Assembly (NCBI GenBank): GCA_015501595.1
Contig: JADNRX010000194.1
Span: 1 to 64,000 of the forward strand
Source of the DNA: Hymenopellis radicata
Taxonomy: Eukaryota; Basidiomycota; Agaricomycetes; Agaricales; Physalacriaceae
Direction of reading: 5' to 3'
Length of the DNA stretch: 64,000 nucleotides
The notes beneath the pieces were generated by a model, which ran no database searches, was not told the origin of the DNA, and worked only from the letters and a program-made list of their open reading frames with translations. A program made the translations under genes and the position numbers. Shown here one piece after another: positions 23,038 through 33,642 of this stretch (positions within the stretch are counted from its first letter, which is position 1; each line of letters begins with the position of its first letter).

Positions 23038-23812
23038 GATTCGCTGCATTGAGGGGCGATACCCAGCACTGATAGCGGACCGCCCAGTGGCGAAAAGTCT
23101 CCAATCAAGCCAGACCAAGACAAAAATGGTCATGCCAATCCGCCACTGGTCTTCCCCCGAGACAGCACTCCCAGTATATGCACAAAAATAGTGCACAGTG
23201 AATCGGCCCGCACATACACTGTTCCGATAGGACAAGTGGCCTCGAAATCGAAGAGTAAGTCTGGCCTCTTCGACGTTCCTGTGCGAGAGACTACGTTCAG
23301 AGAAACTAAAGCCCATCCGGCTTGATTGACTCTTCAGTCATGTCCGTACAAACCAAAAACAAGAACTGGACCACCCAATATGCATGAGGCGTCGTGCCGA
23401 TAGGACAAGTGGCCTCGAAATCAAGAAGGTAAGGCCGCTGGTATAACCTTTGACGTTTCGACAAACTACATTCAAAGAAAATCACACTCACATCAAAGAA
23501 ATAGCTACGCTGCCTTGTATCCTGGTGTGACAATTTAAGTCAACTAACAAAACATAGGTTGCTATTCATTCCTATCAACGAGGCGCTATTCCGCTAGGAC
23601 AAGCGCCCCCGGAAAGCAAGCGGGGATGGTGGTCTTCAGCACAGGTTTCGCCGAGAACGTAGGGGGGCTTTTATGCTGGTGCGACTTGGCATACTATAAG
23701 CAAGGGACACGATCCAAGAAGAATCACAACACCGGACAGGTAGTAAACGGGTGCGCACTGCACAGACGGAGACGTCGACGCTCCTATGCGGAAGACGAGA
23801 GCGCCGCGGAGA
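23038..23812 (-). repeat. Inner hairpin-repeat block, right arm
   Basis: Inverted counterpart of 13.39-14.13 kb. Hairpins lie at about 23214 (type 1), 23386 (type 2) and 23580 (type 1), with divergent outliers at 22934 and 24107. It shares the GACTTTTCGCCACTGG and TTTGACGTTTCGACAAA-type phrases, in mirror order. Confidence 0.85.
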
Positions 23813-24306
23813 CAACTATGAGAGATGAGAAATGTAATCTTTCAAAGTCCATGCTGCTAGCGCCTGATCTTGCTCATGTCAGCGGTGACTCGCGAGCCTC
23901 TGCATGCGTCTGGCGTGGTCACTTGTCTGCCGCAAACGAGTCTAGGGAGCAAAAAGAACTCTCAAGGTCCAGCTGATTGACGGACCATGCAGCTAAGCCA
24001 ATCTGCCGTCTTCTCCTTTGACTGTAAATACAACTTCAGCATGATTCGAGGTTTCAAGTAATCCACAAGAAACAAAAAGTGTTCAGCGAGCATACATATA
24101 ATTGGATCGCTTGTCCGGTAGGATAAGTGGCCTCTGAATCGAATCGGAATACACTACACTATAGTAGGCGTGCATGGAAAATCCCCCGAGTCAGTGGACA
24201 AAGAGGGTGGTGTCAATCCCCGACCTGTTTCCTGGTCCTTTGCATGTTTACGGCCCAAGGCCGCATTTCGTCGTCATGTCGGCAAAGCCGACAGCGGAAT
24301 TAACGG

Positions 24307-24674
24307 TCACTTTTGAAGCTGGTTCGTGAGCTTCGAGACAGCCAGGACAGCATCGAAGATTGCAGGCACGACAAACGGATGTCGGCATTCCCGGCGGATG
24401 TCTTCGAGCGCACGTTCGCAGTCTCTACGTTTGCGGCGCTCAGCAGCGAGTTCGGCTTCCAGCTCGTTAATGCGCGCTTGAAGGGCTAGATCGGACGTTT
24501 ATATTTGTGGGGGATAGAGAGGCGAGGGAAGCACGAACCCGACTCCTGTTTAGTAGTTGAGGGTAAGGCAAAGTCATTTCCGACCTCCATGGCGAGGGCG
24601 CGTCGTCGCTTTGGAGGTGGTGGAGGAGTGGCGGTGATTTCGCCCTCTTCTCGTTTATCGGAGTCGCCTGACAT
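24307..24674 (-). CDS. Gene D, right copy: small coiled-coil protein
   Basis: ATG 24674, MSGDSDKREEGEITATPPPP, then PKRRRALAMEVGNDFALPST and the same intron position after KQESG. The second exon reads LQARINELEAELAAERRKRR..CERALEDIRRECRHPF and ends KLTNQLQK. Both copies are open and splice identically, and differences are mostly mild (LLARIHELE against LQARINELE). That suggests continued selection or recent duplication. Acidic N-terminus, basic patch, C-terminal coiled coil; no known family recognised. Confidence 0.65.
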
Positions 24675-24938
24675 ATTGTTATTCAATGAAGTAGACTTTG
24701 GATGGGCTTTTAGTGTTGATGATGTTTTAATCGAAGAAGACCGTGGGGACGTTGACGGGTGCTAGTGCTTCTTGAGGTCCTCTACACGCGGTTTGCACGC
24801 GAGGAACACGTACCTTTTCGCGTGTTGTGGGCACGAAACTGGGAGAGAGCCTGTTACTTCTGTGAAAGTGTGAATATTGACGCGTCGAGAGAGGAGAGAG
24901 CATTATTAACGAACTGTTCCAAGATCGATATCGACTTT

Positions 24939-25348
24939 CTATTTCCTCCGTTGAACGTGAATGAACGCCGAGATAAGAAAATGCACGCACATCTTGCAAA
25001 GCAACAGCATCTGGAACTCTTCAGAGCCCTCCTTGGGATTCACGTACTTGTTGAGTCGCTCCAAGCCGAGATGGAATTTTGGACCGACCTAGAAGCGCTT
25101 TGAATAACGTGGCCGAGAAAGAGACGCGAACGCACATCACCGTCCGAATTGCGCCCTAGCCACCACAGAGACACGACACCATCCGCGTCTATCCATTTAT
25201 GTTTCTTTTTAACACCAGGCAAACAGAGGGCGGTCAGATCATTGCTGATGGTGGTGTGGTATTCCGGGGCGTTGATGTCGCTCCAGTGTTTAAGCACGGC
25301 TTTTTTGTCATCGTAATATGTGAGTGACGCGGCCAGGAGGACAGCCAT
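24939..25348 (-). CDS. Gene B, right copy: orphan ~120-residue protein
   Basis: Two exons. ATG 25348 gives MAVLLAASLTYYDDKKAVLK, then EYHTTISNDLTALCLPGVKK, WIDADGVVSLWWLGRNSDGD. A 46-base intron follows (donor GTGCGTTCG, acceptor GCTTCTAG). The second exon reads VGPKFHLGLERLNKYVNPKE..EEFQMLLLCKMCVHFLISAF and ends HVQRRK. The hydrophobic end may be a membrane-associated helix. No family is recognised. An antisense frame of 114 codons overlaps it (24,759-25,103), also open in the left arm; the spliced sense reading is preferred because its donor and acceptor are good. Confidence 0.55.
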
Positions 25349-25498
25349 GATGCTACTGGATTCACGAGGAGATTAGAGGCAGTGGAGGTGATGGTTGAAG
25401 TGCAGGTCGGGGATCAAAAGGCCATTTTGATCCTCGCGTCGATCGCGAGATCTGTAGATCTTGTCGCCACAAAAACTTTTGTTCTCTCTTTCTACTAC

Positions 25499-26286
25499 AT
25501 GATGGAATACGAATATTCTCATCAGGGCCCCGAAGCATGGCGGCACATGCAGCGATGGACATGGGACGCAGCGCAATCGCAACCAGGTTACCTAGAACCA
25601 TTTGCGGCGGCGCGTCCAAGTTCTGTGGTGGACGTTGGAAGCGCCCAAATGGGTCCCATAGGCGATTTGGGAAGCGGAGGATATCCTCTGGGCGTGTACG
25701 AGAACGGTTACTTCCCAGGAGGATCTGCGACGTCACTTCATCCGCCAGTTTTGCAAGCATGTGTTCCGGGCCATTCTAGCTTCAACCAGCCTCCATATTT
25801 TCCGCCTAGTGCACTACAGATACAACCTGATTATGGCGTCTATCAAGCTCCAACACCAGTTCAGTATCCAGTGATCCCTCTTAGTACCGGCATGGGCAAC
25901 GCCAATGGTTTCACGTCCCAAGATCCAGGTCCCTATTCTATAAACCAAGGGCACTTTGTCGGTGTAAGTTCATATGAGCCACATCCGTAACACGCTGACA
26001 ACATCTACAGAACTCGACAGACAACCACTTCGGCGTTTCAGACGCGTTTGGATCATACCCGACACATGCGCCCCAATCTTTCATTCCGTACCCACCTCCA
26101 GAGCTTCCTACGATGCAACTGCACCCACAATATCTTCACGCAGTTCTGTGGGGAGGTCCGGTATACGCACCATCATTGCCTGCACGTAAAAAGACGTTTA
26201 TATCGAGACTCTTCCCAAGGCGGGGAAGGTTGTCGTCGAGAACGCCTGTCCAGTGGGACGGCCAGAGCTACTATGTCTGTAACTAG
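25499..26286 (+). CDS. Gene A, right copy: Tyr/Pro/Gly-rich protein
   Basis: Two exons. ATG 25499 gives MMEYEYSHQGPEAWRHMQRW, then WDAAQSQPGYLEPFAAARPS and a low-complexity Gly/Tyr/Pro/Ser stretch. An intron (donor GTAAGTTC, acceptor CATCTACAG) leads to NSTDNHFGVSDAFGSYPTHA, PYPPPELPTMQLHPQYLHAV, LWGGPVYAPSLPARKKTFIS and a basic end RLFPRRGRLSSR..WDGQSYYVCN. Length is about 245 residues. Mostly disordered with a short folded-looking C-terminus; composition recalls adaptor or RNA-binding disordered proteins, but no domain is recognised. It is the intact member of the A pair. Confidence 0.65.
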
Positions 26287-26487
26287 AACAGACATTAGTG
26301 ACACTTGAAATGAACCTGTACAAGTTATATGCTTTCCTCGTATGATATTTGGTTATTCCCGCGGCGCAAGAGAACAAGGCTTGGCGGAACGCTGCGTTGG
26401 TTTCGCCCAACCTCTGGACACACCCAACACCCATTGTCTCCCAGAAAAAGCAAGCGCACGCTGAATAAACGATGCGTGCTGCGGTGA

Positions 26488-27862
26488 AGGTTCGCTGCAT
26501 TGAGGGGCGACTCAGTACAGCTGCATTATGCCCCGAAGTGCAATCTCGTAGTAATCAGCGAACCGCCTGTGTCCTTCAGCAGAATAAAACCACAAAAGTT
26601 TTCAATCAAGCCAGGACTACGGACCGAGATAAAAACGCTCACACCGCGGAAGCCAATCCGCCACTTTGCCGCCACCAAGACAGCACTCCGAGTGTATGAA
26701 GGAAAAAGCGACGCGGATCTTTGCCATGAAGGCACTGTTCCGATAGTACAAGTGGCCTCGACTTCGACGTTCCCATGCAAGAGACTATGTTCGAAATTGG
26801 AGGACTAAAGCCTGGCATCCGGCTTGCTTGACTCTTCGAGCCTTCGATCCAGTCATGTCTGCATAAACCAAAAACATAGCATCGCTGAAACATGAGGCGC
26901 CGTGCCGATAGGACAAGTGGCTTCGAAATCGAGAAGTAGAACCTTTAACGTTGCCCGTGTAACACACTGCATTCAAATAAATCACACTCACTAGCTGATC
27001 TGCCTCCCATTGGAGTGTCAATCCAAGTGAACGAAAAAAATGCACCCGATTCTATGGTCATGAGGCGCTGTTCCGATGGGACAAGTGTCCTCGGAAAGTA
27101 AACAGGGATGGCGGACCTCAGCACAGGTTTCGAGAACGTGGGAGCTCGCTGAGAGCTTTCATACCGGTACGACTTGGCTTAAGCAAGGGGTGCAATCCAA
27201 GCTTGAAGAATCACAACACCGGAAGCCGATCCGCCACGTAGCTTCCCCAAGACAGCACTCCCAGTGTATGCAAAAAAAGCCGTTCTCTCTCACTGTCGAA
27301 TCGAGGCACTGTTCCGATAGACCAAGTGGCCCAAGAGTCAGTCTGGCCTCTTCCACGTTCCCATGCAAGTGACTATGTTCAAAGAAGCTGAAGGACTAAA
27401 GCCCATCTGTCTTGTTTGGCTCTTCAGTCATGTCCGCATAAACCAAAAGAAACGACATCGCCGAAGATGGGGCGTCGTGCCGATACGACAAGTGGCCTAG
27501 AAATCAAGAAGTAGAACCTTTAACGTTCGCCGTGTAAGACACTACATGCAAATAAAATCACACTCACTAGCTGATCCGCCTCCCATTGGAGTGACAATCC
27601 AAGTGAACGAAAAAAATCCGGTGATCCCGATTCCATCATGAGGCACTGTTCCGATAGGACAAGTGTCCTCGGAAAGTAAACAGGGATGACGGACCTCTGC
27701 ACAGGCTTCGAGAACGTAGGAGCTCGCTGAGAGCTTTCATACCGGTAATAAGCAAGGGACGCGTCCAAGAAGAATCACAACACCGGACAGGTAGTAAGCG
27801 GGTACACAGACTGAGACGCTATGCATACGGTGGAATACCAGACTGGAAGACGAGAGCGGCCG
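26488..27862 (-). repeat. Outer hairpin-repeat block, right arm
   Basis: Inverted counterpart of 9.48-10.69 kb but with six hairpins, at about 26728, 26894, 27062, 27303, 27468 and 27640. Read on the minus strand they form two type 1-2-1 trios in tandem; the left arm has a fused form of the same trios with five. Copy number therefore changes by whole trios. The AGCTC..GAGCT palindrome occurs twice (about 27,143 and 27,726). Confidence 0.85.
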
Positions 27863-28190
27863 CCGAGTAAACAAAGCAGGTAGTCAACGTTAGTAGGTCC
27901 CGACAGTCCACAGTACAGCGAAGTATTATGAACACAGTCTAGAGTGTTGCATCCTCGAGTGCTGGACGACCAAAAGACCGGTAAATGGCAGCGTACAGTT
28001 TCCGAGACGGTCGAACTTGACAACCTGCAAAGGGTGGATGTTTTTTACTGGAAGATGAAAGCGGACTAATCGGGGAGTTATCGTGCATTTAGCGCTGTGC
28101 GATTATTATCAGAACGTCAGTGGATGCTTTTTCGCCTAACCGTGTGTCCTGCCGGTCAGCCACAAAGCGACAGCTTGCGAACATAGCAAG

Positions 28191-28198
28191 TATAAATA
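28191..28198 (+). promoter_or_regulatory. TATA-like box at outer end of right arm
   Basis: TATAAATA inside AGCAAGTATAAATACTTCCC, facing out of the arm. The left arm has the matching outward-facing TGTAAATA near 9,020-9,027, one base weaker, upstream of the coiled-coil gene at 8.3-8.8 kb. Whether either is used is unknown. Confidence 0.4.
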
Positions 28199-28210
28199 CT
28201 TCCCTCGGAC

Positions 28211-28718
28211 TGACTTGGCGTTCTCAACAGTCAACAACCGCCTCAATAGACTGCAACCTCTTTGCCATAGACTCGAACGAACTTGGATGCGGTCTCCTAC
28301 TCTGTCAAACCGACTAACTCCTAGTGCGCTGGCCGGGTCCGATGAGCGCACCGAACCGTCCCGATTATCGCTCTTCAATTGAGCGAATTCACGTTTTGAT
28401 GTACTTACGCCATTCTACAGGGTGAACGGTGACGAACTCGGCGAAAACCAGATATACTCTAACGGTCAACGAGTCTGCCTTTTACACTGGAACACGGTAT
28501 TTCCTACTCAAGTCGTCGCTGTTCTAAAAACGAACCAAAGTGGAACCAAAGTTGTCAGTATATATCCTTGGTGTACCCAGTTTCCGATCAACTGGACTAC
28601 GACTGACAATTATCCGTAGCTCCGTCCTGATCAGGCTTCTAGTCTTATGCCAGCCTGATAAGAAGGATATAAGGCTCCATGCTCGTCTTTGACAAGATGA
28701 TTCCCATTCTTCCCCACA
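28211..28718 (+). other. Region between arm and methyltransferase, possible small exon
   Basis: A plus-strand frame preceded by an acceptor-like CATTCTACAG at 28,411-28,420 reads VNGDELGENQIYSNGQRVCL, HWNTVFPTQVVAVLKTNQSG and ends with TTTDNYP at 28,619. It looks coding in composition, but no first exon or start codon could be fixed. The last 100 bases should contain the promoter of the O-methyltransferase. Confidence 0.35.
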
Positions 28719-30586
28719 ATGACTTCCTCCCTTCCCATCTTGCGCACCCTCGCTGATCTCATCTCATCCGGTGTGAGAGATATCGAGGACACCTGTGCAC
28801 GCAAGAACCTGCGATTCCCAGGTCTAGATGGCGCCTTTGAAGGCACTCAGGATATGGAGGCAGCGAAAGACGTGCCTGAAATAGCTCAGGCTATTTGCAC
28901 TATCGTCGCTGCTGCAAGTCATCTGACGGCACTCGTACAGCCGGTGCAGACGTCTATGATGGCGGCTATAATGCAGGTACGTTGTCTTGGTACTGAAAAA
29001 CATGAAATAGCGGTCTTGACAGATGTCTCAGTATAACATATCCGCTGCATTATTCACGGCAGAAGCACTGAGCGTAACTGAAATACTTCGTGATGTTGGA
29101 AATGCTGTGAGCTTCGTTGGCTTTGCCACAACCATCTATTCATGGTGCTGGTAGGGTATGAACGTCATGGATATTGCTTCCCGTGCCGGGACTTCTCCGA
29201 AGAAACTGGGTGCAGTTTGCGATTCACGATCCGTCCACGACGCCGTCTAACAGTCTTTCAGGACATGTTTTGCGTCTTTTAGCAACGGAGCACATCTATA
29301 AGGAAGTAGCGCCAGACGTTTTTGCCAACAATCGCATATCGTGTTTGCTGGACTCTGGTAAGCCACTGTCAGAAGTGTTAGACCCGTTAGTATCTTGTTT
29401 CGTTAGCTCAATACGACGTACTGAACGCTTGATGTCCGATATGTAGCTCAAAGGATAAATACACGGCACCGTGCAGTCCTATGCCCGTTATGGTTCAAGG
29501 AATGTACGTCTTTTCGCATCCAACTCATTATTCGCGCTCTCTTGACCTACGCGACTACTTCAACAGGTGCGAGACAGCCAAATTCACTACGTATTTGCCC
29601 CAGTACATGTCAATTCCTGCATTCGCATTCTCCGACGACCAAAATAAAACTTTATTCAATATGGTCAACAAAACGGAATTAACATTCTTCGAGTATTTAG
29701 GACTGCCTGAGAACGCCCACATTAGGCAGAGATTTGGGCTCGCCATGGGCAATCAGGGAACTCCTCTCATGGACGGTAAGTCGTGTCTGTCAAGGGTTGT
29801 CCATTCTTTACCACGACTTTGCTCTAGGTTTTAATTGGCCTTCCCTTCCTGACAACGCTGTTGTGGTCGACGTTGGCGGTGGGGTTGGCAGGGCGTCTCT
29901 ACCCATCGCAAGGACGTGTCCTAAGCTCAGCATCAAAGTCCAAGATTTACCAATCCTTGAAAATGATGTACAAAACGTCAGTCTCTGCCCTCGCTCAATC
30001 CGCATATACCTGATCAACGGTTTAGTTCTGGAAAGACGAGTTCCCAGAAGTGCTACAAACCGGTCGTGTCGAGTTTCAAGGTCAGCCCGCGTTTTAGCTC
30101 TGGACGAATTGGTAATGATATTGTGGCGCACATTTAGCACAGGACTTCTTCGAAGTACAGCGCATCCAAAGTGCTGATGTGTATCTCCTTCGATCGGTAC
30201 TGCACGACTGGAGTGACGTTCACTGTGCGCGTATCCTCAGCCGCCTTCGAGAAGCAGCATGTCCACGATCCAAGCTCGTGATAATTGATGCAGTCCTTTC
30301 ATACGCCGTTCAATGCAACGATGGCGTTCTCCTAGCGAACCATGGACATGCGAATCTTACAGGGCACGCGTACTCGGTACATGTACGTGAATTATTCTTC
30401 CGACACTGCTTGGAATGTTGACTTTGGTATTAGATGATGTCTATGTTTAATGGTCAAGAACGGACACTGCCCGAGTTCGAGCGATTGTTTGCCGAGAGCG
30501 GATGGCGACTCGAGAGCGTGAAACGCCCTGATATGTCATACCAGTCTTTCATTGTTGCAATTCCTTCAGGTGTACCTGCAAACTAA
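28719..30586 (+). CDS. SAM-dependent O-methyltransferase (plant/fungal class)
   Basis: Methylates a hydroxyl group of a small aromatic or polyketide substrate. About ten exons splice in frame. ATG 28719 gives MTSSLPILRTLADLISSGVR. The N-terminal dimerisation region includes MNVMDIASRAGTSPKKLGHV and LATEHIYKEVAPDVFANNRI. The SAM site is VVVDVGGGVGRASLPIA, with LSIKVQDLP as the ribose-contact strand. The catalytic region is LLRSVLHDWSDVHCARILSR, with the general-base His in HDW. The end is MMSMFNGQERTLPEFERLFA..YQSFIVAIPSG. Everything needed for activity appears present. There is no clear biosynthetic cluster next to it (only a P450 27 kb away), so the substrate cannot be inferred. Confidence 0.85.
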
Positions 30587-30931
30587 GAATAATTATTAGG
30601 CCTCATTGTTCGAAGGATGTGCATTGTGATTCATTCCTGCTAGATCCCTCGTGCAGCGTGCCAGTGGTCCAGCCGTAGTTATCTTCGAGGTGGGATCGGC
30701 AAATTTCTGCGCCCATTGTCCACCGGGCGATAATACCACAAGATGGCCTGCTAAAACACTACCGTAACCATGCGTCCACATCTCGAGTCCACGTCCACTG
30801 ACCGAATGTGGCAAAGAAAGAAAGTGGGTTCCAAATTGGGTAACTGTGACTGGCATTCCATTGTGACAAGTTCGATCATGTGAACTTGGCAATGACAGTC
30901 AAGACGCGAACAAAGACTCGCGTCGTCGCGT
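30587..30931. other. Intergenic
   Basis: Between the methyltransferase stop and the kinase promoter. A 98-codon minus frame (30,596-30,892) has no domain and overlaps presumed regulatory DNA. Confidence 0.35.
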
Positions 30932-30939
30932 TATAAAAG
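30932..30939 (+). promoter_or_regulatory. TATA box of the FunK1 kinase gene
   Basis: TATAAAAG in GCGTTATAAAAGCGTGGG. With transcription expected about 30 bases downstream, the ATG at 30,952 would lie before or at the transcript start, so the in-frame ATG at 31,072 is the more likely first codon. Confidence 0.45.
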
Positions 30940-31071
30940 CGTGGGTTTCCTGTGTCTTTGTTTCCCAACCACTCTCTCATCACGGCGACTTTCCCCCAGC
31001 ATCAGACCGCGCCCGGGAGATTACTCTCAACACCTTGCAAATCGACCATAGTGACCCAACGAGGAGCCGCC

Positions 31072-33642
31072 ATGTTCCATATCGACGACCAGTGGATTTA
31101 TCGAAAGGAATCCACCGCTGGACGCACTGTTCAGGTCGCCGCCGATACCTTTCTTGACCACTATACCAATCTCCTCCACTCTCAGCAAGACACCAACGCC
31201 TTGGTCTCTCACGTTAAAAGAAAGCTCAAGGCATCGAAGGATTTGACCAGAAATGGCTGGGTCGCAACGAACGTTAAAGGGCCTACCGAAGATTCCGTTT
31301 CCAAGCGACTGGAGGACATCGCAGAGAGCATCCATGACCACTGCGTGGAGTGGAACAAGACGAAGCAGCATCCAAGCTCCAGAAACGCACGACTCGTCTC
31401 ATCTGTCAACCGGGCCATACAACGGCCTCTGGGGTTCGCGGGGGATCTATGAGGACAGATGCCCGGTTCATCCTCCTCGAGGAGGATGGCAAGGAAGTTG
31501 ATAGCAGGCATGTTCCGACATCGCAGTTGCTGCCGCTGCAGAATTCAAGACTCGTCTGACGCCAAGCTCCGTGTAGATGTATGTATTTTGGGTTTTACCA
31601 TTACGACTTGTTTTTAACCTGCGTTTTAGAACGAGAGCAAAGCTCTTGGAGCCATCGGTCACATATTCTACGCTGATCCGTGTCGCCGCTCTGTAATGGC
31701 CTTCACCATCGAGGACCACATGATGCGGTTCTGGTACTTTTCCAGATCGCACATCGCCGTATCCGCTGAATTCGATTACCACGCGGTGAGTTGACTTGAA
31801 CGCGTTTATCCCACCATTCTCTTACAGTTTGTCTCAGAATCCTAGGCTCTTCATTCATTTTGTCATCTTCATGACCTTCGCTTCCCTCGAAGACCTTGGA
31901 TACGACCCTACCGTTAAGCGCATTCATGTCGGCGAGGACCGGAGGAAATTCAATATTGCTTCACCGTCGGCGACAAAGTGTACCAGACCATTGGAGTCAT
32001 TCACGAAATGAACCTGGACATTGTTACTCGTGCCACGCGGGTATGGGAGTCGTAGAGCTCGGCCCGGGCAACGTACCCATCGGTGGAAGCAAGGTTTTGA
32101 AGGACGTTTGGCTTTACTTTGACGCAAAGCCGGAATCGGACATCTACAACGAGATCTTTGCAGCCCTTCGACAATTGGATGAAGATGGCAATGTTCCAGA
32201 GAGCGAGCGTCCTCCTCCGTTGCAGCCAGGTTCCTCCTTGGAGGAGGATGCGAAGAATTATTTCCTGACAATCGTTTCCGACTCCGTTGTCACGATAAAT
32301 GGACGGCCTGATGAGGCGCAGGAACCCCCAGCAGGTTATTCCGAGTTCTTCTATACTGAAGAAGAGGATAAGGTCGCGATGAGGGCTACCGTCGACGGTT
32401 CTAAACTAAAGAGGGCCGACGGAACTGCATATCCGCACAAGAAGAGGACGCATCGACGAATTGTGTTTGAGGAGGTGTGCCACACGCTCTACGAGATCTT
32501 CTCCTACGCCGATTTTACGAAGGGACTAGCACAGCTTGTCTACGGTAATGTTCGACTATTTTGTTCTCTTCCACAGAGCTGACGCAGTCTTGTCTCAGGC
32601 CTGGAATACATGCGCTTAGCAGGATTTGTTCATGGCGATATCAGCCCCGGGAATTGCCTCATTTACAAGGGCCAAACGAAGATCTCTGACCTTGAATATG
32701 CCCGCCCGTATGCTTTTCCGGGCCATGGCGCTGCCCCGCTCATCGTATGTTTTCCGTCATAAATGTTAGTATCTTGTGCTAATGCTGAGGTGTTAGGGCA
32801 CTCCGGGATTTATGGCAGTGGAGTATCAAGTAGGGACACATCTGTTTGAACCTCTTCCAGTCCTCAAACGTTTCCGCCCCGGGATGTCGTCGCCCCCCAA
32901 GAAGGCTCATTGGTTCAAGTTCAACTTTCTCCATGACCTCGAGTCCGTCCTCTGGATTTATCTCTGGTTCTTACTGAAAACTCTCCCCGAATCTTTCACC
33001 CCAGCGGAGGTTGAACGACATCGTAATCCTATCGTACGCCTCAATCATATGCTGTTTGATGGGTCCCTCAAACCCTCTGTTTGGCGTTTCTTCTTCATGG
33101 AGCATTGCGCGACTGATATGGGGCGTGAGTATAATGAAGTCATCACAGCTCTTACGGCGGTGTACGGCGTAGACTCCAAGCTACCCAAAGCCTTGGAATC
33201 CTTTCAATGCCTAGCTGGCTGTTACCATGAAGTGGAATCGTCGAAACCACTTCTTCCAGAGTCGCAACATATGACGCATTGGGACCGTAAAGTGTTTCTG
33301 CACGAGTACTATCAGTACATCCACTTTTACTTCATGGACGCGCACGAGCAGATGAAGGACAATACCGATAAAGCGATTCCGATCTGGTACACTGACCAGG
33401 AGGCGAAGCACAGGGCTCGGCAGGCAGCGCGCCCCTCGAAGAAGCGTTCCGCGGGGACTGGTCGGAACAAAAGGCCTCGGATGGGTGCGGACCAGGACAG
33501 TGAGGCATGTCTACCGCCTGTTGTCGAAGATGCCAAGGATGACGAGTCGGGCTGGGACTCAGATGCGCCACCGTCACCGACTGAAGAGAGCCAAAATCAG
33601 AAGGTTGGTGCAGGAAAGAGGAAGAGAGGCGGTCGGGCTTAG
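31072..33642 (+). CDS. FunK1-type protein kinase, several apparent frameshifts
   Basis: FunK1 kinases are a basidiomycete-expanded Ser/Thr kinase-like family. The N-terminal half reads MFHIDDQWIYRKESTAGRTV.., RTDARFILLEEDGKEVD, AFTIEDHMMRFWYFSRSHI, QYCFTVGDKVYQTIGVIHEM, VELGPGNVPIGGSKVLKDVW. It changes frame by one base at about 31,440 (G-run), 31,512, 31,950 and 32,052. The catalytic half is clean: LEYMRLAGFVHGDISPGNCL gives the catalytic loop (Asp and Asn present), ISDLEYA replaces the usual DFG with DLE, and GTPGFMAVEYQ is the activation-segment end. The tail is basic and acidic-patched (KKRSAGTGRNKRPRM). All four shifts need an added base. It is either a decaying gene or a poorly polished stretch. 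Confidence 0.8.

Larger units (their letters stand above)
20955..28210. repeat. Right arm of the giant inverted duplication
   Basis: Reverse-orientation partner of 9,010-16,090. The inner end coincides with the F-box start codon; the outer end is the GCAAGTATAAATACTTCCC sequence at about 28,186-28,204, after which homology to the left flank is lost. It is slightly longer than the left arm, mainly because the outer repeat block holds one more hairpin and a tandem trio. Confidence 0.9.

Noticed and set aside
24759..25103. A 114-codon frame antisense to gene B, open in both arms
   Set aside because: The opposite strand gives a spliced gene with good donor and acceptor and a plausible start; the antisense frame has no features of its own. 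Openness in both arms follows from their similarity.
10985..25348. Genes A, B and D as a mating-type homeodomain locus
   Set aside because: No homeodomain (WFxNxR) motif and no pheromone CaaX end; D is only a plain coiled coil.
9010..28210. Palindrome as an assembly foldback artefact
   Set aside because: A foldback would give near-identical arms; here they differ throughout, with different trio numbers and different lesions, and the spacer is unique.
9010..28210. Arms as LTRs or TIRs of one giant transposon
   Set aside because: No pol, integrase, transposase, tyrosine recombinase or helicase was seen, and no target duplication could be found at the ends. Inverted arms also exclude LTRs.
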